The notes below the pieces were generated by a model. The model made no database searches and was not told the DNA's origin. It worked only from the letters and a program-made list of their open reading frames with translations. Below, piece after piece: positions 1 to 8,013 of a DNA stretch of 64,000 nt (positions are counted from its first letter, which is position 1; each line of letters starts with the position of its first letter). The stretch is from Luteolibacter arcticus (GTDB lineage: Bacteria; Verrucomicrobiota; Verrucomicrobiia; Verrucomicrobiales; Akkermansiaceae): contig NZ_JAPDDT010000002.1 of assembly GCF_025950235.1 (NCBI RefSeq), positions 1 to 64,000 on the forward strand, read 5' to 3'. The translations under genes were made by a program, and so were the position numbers.

Positions 1-222
1 GTCCGTGCTTTCCGCGTAGGCGCACTGGTGACAGTGCGGAGTGGTCCCTGAAAGCAGACTTGTTCCCGTGCTTCCGTGGTGTCACCACCACGCCTACGGA
101 TGCCAAGGTGAGCCCGCCGCGGTTGTCCGTGCTTTCCGCGTAGGCGCACTGGTGACAGTGCGGAGTGGTCCCTGAAAGCAGACTTGTTCCCGTGCTTCCG
201 TAGTGTCACCACCACGCCTACG
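1..222. repeat. Two tandem REP-like inverted pairs (family A), 124-bp period
   Basis: A block of about 100 bases is present at position 1 and again at 125. Each block has a head (15-40; 139-164) and an inverted tail (73-98; 197-222). Head and reverse-complemented tail share the tag CGTAGGCG, a 3-bp stem, the loop TGGTGACA, the partner stem and CGGA. The stem is CAC/GTG in heads and TGG/CCA in the first tail, so the base pairing is kept while the sequence changes. The second tail carries one stem mismatch. Three more copies lie on the far side of the neighbouring amidohydrolase gene. No transposase is encoded here. Confidence 0.8.
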
Positions 223-227
223 GGTAC

Positions 228-1205
228 TCACTTCACGCCCCTCAACACGTCCGCCGCGCGGGTGAACGCCACATCGTTGAAGCCCATCATCCGCTTCAAT
301 GTGGCGTCCCGCTCCAGTGGATTCGCCACGCCCCGGCTATCCATGAAATCTTCCCACGGGATCATCCCGAAGGCCCATGGCAAGAGACCGCTGGGAGGCA
401 CCGGCAAGTCGCTGCCGTGAAGGATGCGCCCGTCCATCGCCGCCGAAGTCATCACGCGCAGCGCCGATGGCCGCAGGCGAAAGCTCAGGCCGGCGAGGGC
501 ACTGTTATCACCATAGAGATTCGGATACTTCGCGAGCATCTCCGTGAAGACATCGAAGTAATCCGGATCCAGCACCATCATGCCGGTGCCAGCGTGCGCC
601 GCGATGCACGTGACGCCGATCTCCAGCGCGCGCGTCAGCACCCGTGGTGAAGCGAGCGCATGATCCATCACCGGCATGGTCCGCTCGCTGCCGGTGTGGG
701 CGAGCAGTGGCAGGCCTGCCTCCGCCATGCGCTCGAGGAAAGCGGTGTAGCGCGGGCTATTCCAATCGATACCCTGCACATTCGGCAGACACTTCAGCGC
801 CGCCGCACCGCCGGCGAGGCACTTCTCCAATTCCTCCATCGCATCCTTTCGCGCCGGATGGATCGAGACCCCGGCGAGGAATTCGGAGTGCTCCTGCGCG
901 AGCTTCAGCACGCAGTCATTCGGCACATACAGCGACGATCGCTCGGGCAAGGACGTGCCGTCTTCCAGATGCGGCAGCTCGTGCGCGAGCAGCAACGCGC
1001 TATCGACTGACGAGCCGCGGATAAACTCTAACAGATTTCCGACATAGAGCTGGTCGAACTCCGGCCCGTGCAGGTCGCGGGTGGTCAGGCCGACCGCCTT
1101 CACCAGAAATGGCTCGCCGATCTTCGTAAGGCCCTTCGGCCGGTACCAGCAGCCGGTGCCGCCTGCGCCGGTGCCTACCATGTGGACGTGACAGTCAATG
1201 CGCAT
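228..1205 (-). CDS. Amidohydrolase family (TIM-barrel metal-dependent hydrolase)
   Basis: A 325-residue protein that starts MRIDCHVH, the N-terminal HxH metal-binding signature of the amidohydrolase-2 (PF04909-like) family. Further likely metal or catalytic residues are the histidines in LLAHTGSE and IAAHAGTG and the aspartate in HGSDLPVP. Length and motif order fit a cytosolic single-domain hydrolase; there is no signal peptide. The substrate cannot be told from sequence (relatives include decarboxylases and lactonases). The gene stands alone on its strand and is bracketed on both sides by family A repeats, so it may be a monocistronic unit with the repeats as transcript ends. Confidence 0.85.
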   Translation of the reverse strand: MRIDCHVHMVGTGAGGTGCWYRPKGLTKIGEPFLVKAVGLTTRDLHGPEFDQLYVGNLLEFIRGSSVDSALLLAHELPHLEDGTSLPERSSLYVPNDCVLKLAQEHSEFLAGVSIHPARKDAMEELEKCLAGGAAALKCLPNVQGIDWNSPRYTAFLERMAEAGLPLLAHTGSERTMPVMDHALASPRVLTRALEIGVTCIAAHAGTGMMVLDPDYFDVFTEMLAKYPNLYGDNSALAGLSFRLRPSALRVMTSAAMDGRILHGSDLPVPPSGLLPWAFGMIPWEDFMDSRGVANPLERDATLKRMMGFNDVAFTRAADVLRGVK

Positions 1206-1301
1206 GGGATGAATGAGCCGCCCATCAAAGGGGGCCGCGCGTGCGGCGTCGAGCGGGACTTCCCGCTTGTGGCGGCGGCAGAGTCCGCTCCGCCGGTAGC
1301 T

Positions 1302-1438
1302 CCCGCGGTGCCACGACCGCGCCTACGAAGGACGATGGCAGTCCGCCGCGGAAACCGTAGGCGCACTCGTGAGAGTGCGGAAGCAAGGGTGAAGCCCGCT
1401 TCACAAGTGGCCTCCGCGGTGTCACCACCGCGCCTACA
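1302..1438. repeat. Three further family A REP-like hairpins
   Basis: Copies lie at 1302-1327 (inverted), 1356-1381 (direct) and 1413-1438 (inverted). Stems are CGG/CCG, CAC/GTG and CGG/CCG around loops TCGTGGCA, TCGTGAGA and TGGTGACA, so both stem and loop closing positions vary in a paired way. This occupies most of the 254 bases between the amidohydrolase and the next gene. Confidence 0.78.
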
Positions 1439-1459
1439 GAAGATCAGGACTCCCCCGAA

Positions 1460-1798
1460 TCACTTCTTCGTCTTCTCTTCAATCGACGTGACTTCAAGCA
1501 TCTTCTTGCCGTCCTTGTCGCTGACGGTACCGGTCGCCTTTGCCTCCTTGGAGGATTTGCAGATCTTCTTGTGGAACTCTTTGTCGGGCTCACCGGTGAT
1601 GTAGTAGGTCACCGTCTTGTCGCCGTCCTTCACCTGGAGGACAGTGGCACAGGTATCTTCGGTCCCCAGATCGCATTTCGCGCAGGTGGCGGTGCCTTCC
1701 AAGGTCACGGTCTTGCCCTTGGTTTCTTCCGCGGCCAATCCGCCGGAAGCAAATGCGGCAGCGGCTGCCGACATGAGGATGGTGGTGAGAATTTTCAT
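1460..1798 (-). CDS. Small secreted protein with CxxC motif
   Basis: The protein has 112 residues. MKILTTILMSAAAAAFASGGLAA is a clear signal peptide, which is why the ATG at 1798 is preferred to a longer upstream reading. The mature part has TCAKCDLG, a later single cysteine (DTCATV) and another near KKICKSS, followed by a lysine-rich tail. The pattern resembles DUF6370-type periplasmic proteins found in Planctomycetes and Verrucomicrobia, but I hold that assignment weakly. The cysteines could bind a metal or form disulfides. Monocistronic; no clear Shine-Dalgarno sequence. Confidence 0.75.
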   Translation of the reverse strand: MKILTTILMSAAAAAFASGGLAAEETKGKTVTLEGTATCAKCDLGTEDTCATVLQVKDGDKTVTYYITGEPDKEFHKKICKSSKEAKATGTVSDKDGKKMLEVTSIEEKTKK

Positions 1799-1932
1799 AA
1801 TGAGCGTGAGTTTGTGGTGAAACGACAAGCATGCGCCTGTCCCAAAAACAGGCGACAATCGTATCACTACAGTTTGGCGAGCTCTCAGCTCCCCGCAACG
1901 TGCAAATCCGGCGCGTCGCCCGGAGCTCACAG

Positions 1933-2748
1933 CTACCCGGCTCGTGAGAGGAAGATCTCTTCGATGATCTTTCCTTCCCAATCCGGATGAGGGGCGATTC
2001 CCAGGAGACGGGCAATGGTAGGAGCCGAGTCCATGATCGAAACCGGCGCCTGGATCGTGTGCGCAGGCCTGATCCCGCTGCCCGTGGCGATCCACGGCAC
2101 CAGCATGTCTTCACGGCAATCCGTTCCGTGGTTCCGCTCGTGTCCACCGTGGTCTGCGTGCACGATCACGGCGTAGTCGTCAGGAAGTGCATCGAGCACC
2201 TCACCGAGCAGGGAGTCCACGCGCTCGAGCTGTCCCAGATACTCCGGCGACATCCAGCCATGCCGGTGACCGGCGGTATCCACGGTGCCGAAATAAAGGA
2301 ACACGAAGTCCCACCTCTCCGCGGGAATCCGGATCGCCGCTTCTCTCGCCAGACCATCATCACCATCGTCGTCCGCGCTGGTATCCGTGAAATAGGAGAA
2401 CGATAGCGCCCCCGGCCGGCTGAGGTCGCGGAGCTGTTCCCAATTGTAGAAGAACGCGCACTTTTTCCCTGCGGCGGCGGCGACATCGATCAAACCGGGA
2501 ATCGGTCGCGCCATCGGTACCCACGTGTTGCTGGTGATCCCGTGACGGGTCGGCGGCACGCTATGGAAGATGGAGGTATGGCAGGGCAGGGTGACCGAAG
2601 GCATCACGCTCCGCGCCGCGAAACTTGAAGCCCCCTGAGCCACCAGCCGGTCGAGCGTGGGAGTGCGCGCTTCCTGGACTGCGTCCGGCCGCACGCCATC
2701 AAGCATCACGAAAAGCACCGGCAGCATGAGCTTCGCTACACAGGCCAT
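1933..2748 (-). CDS. Type I phosphodiesterase / alkaline phosphatase superfamily protein
   Basis: A 271-residue enzyme of the phosphodiesterase/nucleotide pyrophosphatase family (PF01663-like). The N-terminal VMLDGVRPDA supplies the first metal-binding aspartate, and MPSVTLPCHTSIF carries the expected nucleophile region. DTAGHRHGW and HADHGGHERNHG carry the remaining His/Asp metal ligands. It probably hydrolyses a phosphodiester or phosphonate; no signal peptide is obvious. The start could also be the ATG at 2727 (MLPVLF...), which would place the core strand at the very N-terminus as usual in the family. It is short compared with nucleotide pyrophosphatases. Confidence 0.85.
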   Translation of the reverse strand: MACVAKLMLPVLFVMLDGVRPDAVQEARTPTLDRLVAQGASSFAARSVMPSVTLPCHTSIFHSVPPTRHGITSNTWVPMARPIPGLIDVAAAAGKKCAFFYNWEQLRDLSRPGALSFSYFTDTSADDDGDDGLAREAAIRIPAERWDFVFLYFGTVDTAGHRHGWMSPEYLGQLERVDSLLGEVLDALPDDYAVIVHADHGGHERNHGTDCREDMLVPWIATGSGIRPAHTIQAPVSIMDSAPTIARLLGIAPHPDWEGKIIEEIFLSRAG

Positions 2749-2786
2749 TCCCTGATGTCAAAGCCCGCCGGTTGCGATCAAAGACC

Positions 2787-3650
2787 TCACTTCATCAGCC
2801 CGCTCTCCGCCATCCACTTCAGCGCGCCGGCCTGCCATGCGTCCCACATCGGGCCCTTGTAGCCGTTCAGCCCATGGCCGCCGGAAGGCAGCTCGAGATA
2901 CTCGTTCAACACGCCTTTCTCCTTGAGTGCCGCTTGAAAAGACCGGCTATGCGACGGGGGCACCACGGCATCGTCCGCCGCGTGGGTGAAGTAGATCGGC
3001 GGGGTCTTCGCGGTGACTTGCTTCTCCGCGGAGTAAAGCGCGATGGCCTCCTCCGTGGGGGTTGGCCCGAGCAAATTCTTCCGCGATCCGCCATGGGTGC
3101 TCTCGCCCATCGTGATGACCGGATACACCAGCACCGCGAAGTCCGGCCGGCATCCCTGGCGCTCGATCGGATCCTTCGCCGTGCGATCGCCCTCGTCGAA
3201 GCGCGTCGCCGCCGTCGCCGCGAGATGACCTCCCGCGGAAAAGCCGATGATGCCGACTTTCTTCGGGTCGCAGCGCCAGTCCCTCGCTTTCGCCCGCACG
3301 GTCCGCACCGCGCGCTGCGCATCGAGCAGCGGCACCTTCGACCGTCCATTCGGCAGGCGATATTCCAACACCACGCCGGTGATGCCGTGCGCATTCAGCC
3401 ACTTCGCGATGCCATGGCCTTCCCCATCCACCACCAGCCCGCCGTAGCCGCCGCCGGGACAGATCACCATCACCGCGCCATTCGGCTTCTCCGGCCGATG
3501 CAGCGTCAGCTTCGCCCCGGTCTTCTCGGAGGTCCCATCACCCACCGGAGCTTGATCCGGCCATAGCGGGATCACTTCAGGTTCTGCGGGAGCAGCCATG
3601 GCGATGCCGAAAGCAAAGAGGGAACAGAGCACGGTGAAAATCCGGATCAT
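2787..3650 (-). CDS. Secreted alpha/beta hydrolase (acetyl-xylan esterase / BD-FAE-like)
   Basis: A 287-residue protein with signal peptide (MIRIFTVLCSLFAFGIAMA). ICPGGGYGGL is the oxyanion-hole HGGG-like loop. GFSAGGHLA is the nucleophile elbow with the catalytic serine. HAADDAVVPP gives the aspartate and SGGHGLNGY the histidine. The architecture fits esterases of the xylanase-associated type that deacetylate plant polysaccharides. A longer reading from 3680 would bury the signal peptide, so 3650 is chosen. It fits the glycan-processing theme of the window. Confidence 0.85.
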   Translation of the reverse strand: MIRIFTVLCSLFAFGIAMAAPAEPEVIPLWPDQAPVGDGTSEKTGAKLTLHRPEKPNGAVMVICPGGGYGGLVVDGEGHGIAKWLNAHGITGVVLEYRLPNGRSKVPLLDAQRAVRTVRAKARDWRCDPKKVGIIGFSAGGHLAATAATRFDEGDRTAKDPIERQGCRPDFAVLVYPVITMGESTHGGSRKNLLGPTPTEEAIALYSAEKQVTAKTPPIYFTHAADDAVVPPSHSRSFQAALKEKGVLNEYLELPSGGHGLNGYKGPMWDAWQAGALKWMAESGLMK

Positions 3651-3763
3651 GAGATGAGGAAGAAATGGCGGGGGAGCCAATTACCCCAAGCTACCGTCGG
3701 GCGCGTCCCGATCTTCCTGCGAAAACGTGCCGGGCCATTCATTCGCGGATTCCCGCCGGAGTC

Positions 3764-4690
3764 TCAAGCGGCCATGAGCCGCCGGCGGCGTCCTAACAGG
3801 ACCAGTCCGCCAAGGCCCCCGAGGAGGACGGTGCCCGGCTCCGGAACGATTTCCAGGAAGCCGCCCGCCATGTTGTCGGCCGAGGTCACGACGATTTCGA
3901 CATTGCCGCCATTGTGGTCGCTCCGCATGAGATTCTTGTTGTTGGTCCAGTAGAGATGCTCGTCATCGGCCACCATCCCGCGGGCCCATGTCGCGGAGAC
4001 GATGACCTGGAGATTCTGTCCCTCGTGGTCCGAGCGGTAGATCACCCTTTCCATGCTATCGAACCAAAAGAGATAGGCGGCACTGGAGCTCAGGTACTGG
4101 GGCTCGCTCAATCCGGTCAGGATCGAAAGCGCTTGGCTGGGATTCGCGTGATCCAGGGTCCAGATCTGGGACCGGCCTCGCGAATCGCTCACGACTTGGG
4201 TCCAATAAAGGCTCTGGGCCGTTGCAGTCATGTAAGCCGGGGAGGGAGCTACGGTCGGAGAATCGAACACCATCTCCAGACCGCTGCCATCCAGATTCGA
4301 GCGGGTGATCGTGTCGTTCAGCGAGTCGCTCAGATACAAGTGATCGTCGGTGACGGCGAAGCCCCAGGAGGTGGTTTTATGGTCGATCTCATAGAGGTGC
4401 GTGGTCGACCCACCCTGGAGGTCGGTGCTGTAGACATTCCAACCGCTGTAGGACGAGTCCTTTGGCACGGCATAGTAGACGGTGCCCTTGTGCACCGTGA
4501 CGCTCTCGGCGCGCTGCGGAAGCGCCAGATAGGAGTGGCTCCCGGCTTCGCCGAGGATCATCGAGTGGAGACCCGTTCGATTGTCGCCCGCAGGCCCGGT
4601 GCCGGTCCAACTGAGCCGGATGCTTGCAGCATCGCACGCCATCGGGATCGCGAGGAAAAGGAACCAGCGAGCAAGGGTGGGGAGATTCAT
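3764..4690 (-). CDS. PEP-CTERM secreted protein with YWTD-like beta-propeller repeats
   Basis: A 308-residue protein with signal peptide (MNLPTLARWFLFLAIPMACDA). The repeated pattern of HLYLSDSLNDTITRSNLDGSGLE, LYWTQV, LFWFDSMERVIYRSDHEGQNL and LYWTNNKNLMRSDHNGGN is typical of YWTD/LDL-receptor-type propellers. The C-terminus is a textbook PEP-CTERM tail: VPEPGTVLLGG, a hydrophobic helix and GRRRR. Such proteins are recognised by an exosortase, which is not in this window. Its role is unknown; it is probably surface-displayed or released. Confidence 0.88.
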   Translation of the reverse strand: MNLPTLARWFLFLAIPMACDAASIRLSWTGTGPAGDNRTGLHSMILGEAGSHSYLALPQRAESVTVHKGTVYYAVPKDSSYSGWNVYSTDLQGGSTTHLYEIDHKTTSWGFAVTDDHLYLSDSLNDTITRSNLDGSGLEMVFDSPTVAPSPAYMTATAQSLYWTQVVSDSRGRSQIWTLDHANPSQALSILTGLSEPQYLSSSAAYLFWFDSMERVIYRSDHEGQNLQVIVSATWARGMVADDEHLYWTNNKNLMRSDHNGGNVEIVVTSADNMAGGFLEIVPEPGTVLLGGLGGLVLLGRRRRLMAA

Positions 4691-4808
4691 GGGGGGAAAA
4701 GCGGCGGGCGCGAATCGCTGCCGCTTGACCGACTCGCATATCCCTTCATTCCCCCATCGCCAATCTAACAGAACCAGCGGGGATGCACCGCATGACCCGC
4801 CTTCCCGC

Positions 4809-6284
4809 TCAGCCCTGCGCGACCGGCACCAGCATCCCGTGGGACACGAGGTCTCTCACCAGCGCGGCAATGCGCTCGGGCAGATCCGGCAGGGCGGCGA
4901 ATTCGAGGCGGCTGCGGATTTCAGCCACCATGTCGGCAGGCGTCCCACCGTCGCCGAGGAGGGCGAGCAAGCGCAGGATATTCTCGTCGATCTGGCCGTC
5001 GTAGGACAGGCGGGCCGGGCTGGTGAGGCGGATGGTGTCGCGCGCCCAGCTTCCCGTATGCAGGGTCATCCGCGCTTCCGCGGCGATGCCGGGAGGGACA
5101 CGGAAGTGCGAGTGAAGAAGGTCGGGTTCTCGGGTCAGCCAGCTCTCGTTGGCGAGCACCCGCAGCACGTCATGCCCGGCATCGGCCTCGATGTTCTCCG
5201 CGGCGCGGCTTTCGGTGCGCACCCATTCCTCGCCGGACGCGCATTTCTGGAGAACCATGAAGCCACCGCTGATGCGCCGGACGCCAGTGTTCTGGTAGTG
5301 CCTGAGCCAGCGCCGGATTTCCTCCTCCGCCACTTGCTCCTCCTGGAAGCGCAGGTCAGGGGCGATCCACTTCCAAGCATAGTCCGCGGGGGACGAGCAG
5401 TCCGACTGGAACAGCCAGCGCCGGACCCCCGCGGCGGGCACCCACGAAAGCGGCACCTCGCTCCAATCGTCCTCGCCGGTGTGGGTCCAGTTGATCAGCA
5501 CCACGGCGATGCCGCCAGGCGCGAGGTGATTCGGAATCTCCCGCAGCAGCCGCGCGCATACCGGGTCACCGGTCGGCGCTTCCTTGTAGGTCATCGAGCC
5601 CCCCGGCGACTGGACGTAGGGAGGATTGGCGACGATGAGGTCGAAGGTTTCCCCGGCCACGGTCGACAGGCCATCGCCTTGGCGGAAATCGATGCCGTCG
5701 AACCCGCCGAGCCGCGCGGAAAAGCGGCCGAGCTCGAGGGCGCGCGCATTGAGATCGGTCGCCACCACTTCCATGCCCCGGCTCGATAGCGCGCCCGCCA
5801 GCCAACCGATGCCGCACGCGAGCTCGAGCACGCGGCCCTTCACCTGCGGAGCCAGCGAGGCCAGCAGGATGCTGGAAGGACCCACGCCCATCACATAGTC
5901 ATCCACGTCTTCGCCCTGGCGCTGGTGGAAATCGCAGCCGACCCATCGGTCACCGATCGGGCAAATCTGATAGTGCGAGCGAACCCGCCCGCCGCTCGCT
6001 TCCAGGAAGCCGATCTCCAGCAGCCCCGGCGCCGCATCGCCCAGCGCGAACAACACCGCCTCGGGCTCAACATCATCACCCAGCGTGAACAGCCGGATCA
6101 GCGTGTGGATCGGCGAGCCTGCCTGAGCGCGACCGAGCATGGCCGCGCGCCGCACCGATGACCTCAGCCAGTGCTCCGGCATGCCGAGCGCTTGCAGCGC
6201 CGTGCGATGGAAGCCGCCCTTTGAAAGCTGGGCCCGCAGCGGTGCAGGATCCCACGACTCCAGATCACGGAACAAGGAAGCCAC
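4809..6284 (-). CDS. SAM-dependent methyltransferase with NPPY motif
   Basis: About 491 residues from a GTG at 6284 (VASLFRDLESW), 5 bases after the stop of the upstream gene; longer readings would overlap that gene. The first 130 residues or so look like a helical accessory domain. VLELACGIGWLAG is the SAM-binding motif I, VVATDLN motif II, and NPPY at about residues 220-223 is the catalytic motif of N-methyltransferases of the HemK/RsmC/RlmG class. A C-terminal 130-residue extension is unassigned. The target may be a nucleic acid base or a glutamine. It is the last gene of an operon with the two Hcp-fold genes. Confidence 0.8.
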   Translation of the reverse strand: MASLFRDLESWDPAPLRAQLSKGGFHRTALQALGMPEHWLRSSVRRAAMLGRAQAGSPIHTLIRLFTLGDDVEPEAVLFALGDAAPGLLEIGFLEASGGRVRSHYQICPIGDRWVGCDFHQRQGEDVDDYVMGVGPSSILLASLAPQVKGRVLELACGIGWLAGALSSRGMEVVATDLNARALELGRFSARLGGFDGIDFRQGDGLSTVAGETFDLIVANPPYVQSPGGSMTYKEAPTGDPVCARLLREIPNHLAPGGIAVVLINWTHTGEDDWSEVPLSWVPAAGVRRWLFQSDCSSPADYAWKWIAPDLRFQEEQVAEEEIRRWLRHYQNTGVRRISGGFMVLQKCASGEEWVRTESRAAENIEADAGHDVLRVLANESWLTREPDLLHSHFRVPPGIAAEARMTLHTGSWARDTIRLTSPARLSYDGQIDENILRLLALLGDGGTPADMVAEIRSRLEFAALPDLPERIAALVRDLVSHGMLVPVAQG

Positions 6285-6289
6285 GGCCG

Positions 6290-7231
6290 CTATTGGGGAC
6301 GCACGCGATAGAAGCCGACCGCTCCTCCGGAGGTGATCGTTTCGCTGCTGCTGGTGGTGGCGGCGGTCACGGTGCGGACCGGGGAAAACGGCGTCTGGAG
6401 ATCCGGCGACCACTCGATGATGTAGGTCTTCCCCACGACGCTGTTCCACGTCAGATGATAGCTGCCCGGCGTCGCTGGCACGGCGGAGAGCGTCGCCTTG
6501 AAGAAAGACGTCCCGGACTTCGGATGGGTGCCGAGCTGGAATTCGTCCAGATTGCTGAGCCCGTCGCCATCCGCATCACCGGCGGCATCATTGGTGCCCG
6601 CGCTGAGGCCATAGGCCGATTCCCAAGCGTCGGGCATCCCGTCGCTGTCGGTGTCGGGGTTCACGACGCTATCGAAGCCGGAGGTCGCCTTGTTCTTGAC
6701 CATGTCGTAGCTGGTGAAGGCGGTCCGTGCGTCCGGCAGGAGGTAGAAGTAGGTGATCTTGCTGAAGTTCAGCGAGATGGTTTCCTTCGGAGTATCGGTT
6801 CCCGCTGCCGCGGCGAAGGTCTGGGAACCGAGGAGCACGCTCTGCAATTCCAGCCGTGCGATTGGCTTCCCCGTGCCGAAGTTCAGATCCAGCTTCACCA
6901 GCGGATACGGCTGCGTACCCGCGGCCGCCGCGATGAAGAGCGGTGGCGACGCCCGGTCGAGTTCCTTGGTGAGGAGAATCTCGCCCACCTTCGGCAGCGA
7001 GGGAATGGGCGACCCACCGGAGCCGCTCGTGAAGGTCCGCGTGGTATCGACGCCCAAGCCCTTGATCTCGATCCAGTCCTTATGATGTTCTTCCGTGGAC
7101 TCGCCGGGGATGGTCCCATTGAAATCCAGCCACGCGACCGTCGGCCCGGCAGCCAAGTCAACCTGGCACAGCCCGATGACGATGGCCGGCAGGACCAGCC
7201 ACGTGACGGAAGATGCCCGGCTGCGATCCAT
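6290..7231 (-). CDS. Secreted Hcp-fold protein with C-terminal DxDGDG repeats
   Basis: A 313-residue protein with signal peptide (ends near LCQVDLAAG). Residues about 30-165 match the Hcp (PF05638) fold: DFNGTIPGESTEEHHKDWIEI, LTKELDRASPPLF and ETISLNFSKITYFYL follow the family order. A C-terminal region has DTDSDGMPDAWE and DADGDGLSNLDEF calcium-type repeats, then a beta module ending GKTYIIEWSPDL...GFYRVRPQ. Hcp normally lacks a signal peptide and forms type VI secretion tubes; the export signal and extra domain argue for a different extracellular role. It starts 8 bases after the stop of a second Hcp-like gene. Confidence 0.85.
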   Translation of the reverse strand: MDRSRASSVTWLVLPAIVIGLCQVDLAAGPTVAWLDFNGTIPGESTEEHHKDWIEIKGLGVDTTRTFTSGSGGSPIPSLPKVGEILLTKELDRASPPLFIAAAAGTQPYPLVKLDLNFGTGKPIARLELQSVLLGSQTFAAAAGTDTPKETISLNFSKITYFYLLPDARTAFTSYDMVKNKATSGFDSVVNPDTDSDGMPDAWESAYGLSAGTNDAAGDADGDGLSNLDEFQLGTHPKSGTSFFKATLSAVPATPGSYHLTWNSVVGKTYIIEWSPDLQTPFSPVRTVTAATTSSSETITSGGAVGFYRVRPQ

Positions 7232-7239
7232 GCCCAGAG

Positions 7240-7818
7240 TCAGGAAGCGGTTCCCTTCGAAAGATCAAACTGCACTGGCGTGGCCGGGATGAGCCCTCCC
7301 TTCGCGTCTTCGTAGAAGTACTCGATTTTGATCCTCGTGAAATTCAGCGAGACGGTCTCCTTCGGCCGGTCCTCCCCGTCCGCGGTCACGTGTTTCTGGC
7401 TGGAAATCAGAACATTCGAAAGCGTGAGCCGGTAAAAGACTCCGGCTTGCTCCCAGCCGCTCTCCTGCAATTCCACGGTCACCGTGGGGATCGCCGTGGT
7501 GCCGCCCACCACATTGAGGAAAATCGCGGGCGACGCGCGGTCGAGGAGCTTGGTCAGTGTCAGCTCCGAGACCTTCGGGGCGGAAACTTCGCGCTGGCTC
7601 CCTCCGCTCGTCGGCGCGGTGATGGAGCGGCTGACGTTCCACTCGACCGAGTTCAGCTCGATCCAACCTGCGTGCTTCTCATCGGTGGACTCGCCCACGA
7701 TGTCGCCGATCTTGATGAAGGCATCGAAGGCACCGCTCGCGTGTTGCGCCACCAAGGCGACCGCCGGAGGAACCAAGGCCAAGGTCTTGGACAGTCGGGA
7801 AGTACGAAGACTGGTCAT
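7240..7818 (-). CDS. Secreted Hcp-fold protein
   Basis: A 192-residue protein with signal peptide (cleaved near QHASGAFDAF). The rest is a complete Hcp fold: AFIKIGDIVGESTDEKHAGWIEL, LTKLLDRASPAIF, YRLTLSNVLISSQ and ETVSLNFTRIKIEYFYE. It closely resembles the N-terminal half of the downstream gene, suggesting tandem duplication. No tssB, tssC, vgrG or clpV gene is present in the window. First gene of a probable three-gene operon with short gaps (8 and 5 bases). Confidence 0.86.
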   Translation of the reverse strand: MTSLRTSRLSKTLALVPPAVALVAQHASGAFDAFIKIGDIVGESTDEKHAGWIELNSVEWNVSRSITAPTSGGSQREVSAPKVSELTLTKLLDRASPAIFLNVVGGTTAIPTVTVELQESGWEQAGVFYRLTLSNVLISSQKHVTADGEDRPKETVSLNFTRIKIEYFYEDAKGGLIPATPVQFDLSKGTAS

Positions 7819-8013
7819 AAAAGGGAGGCCATTTGCCCAGCCTAACGTCAGAAGTCAATCCAAGTGAACATTGTGGGTTAAATGCAATGCGGCACGATTC
7901 CGCGGGGCACGATCCCTCCCACCGCGAACTCGAAACTGAGGGCATCGTCACGCCCCGCCGGGCGAATTTCCGTGCCACCCTGGCGGCTTCCTTATATCTA
8001 AGTTGCATTAATT

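Noticed and set aside
1..222. Direct repeats that could suggest a CRISPR array
   Set aside because: Only two units with a 124-bp period, and nearly the whole unit is repeated instead of short repeats with unique spacers; no cas genes nearby.
6158..7315. Plus-strand open frame of 385 codons
   Set aside because: Antisense to the Hcp-fold gene and methyltransferase start; low-complexity shadow translation.
6290..7818. Hcp genes as evidence of a type VI secretion locus
   Set aside because: Both proteins carry signal peptides and no other tss gene is present in the window.
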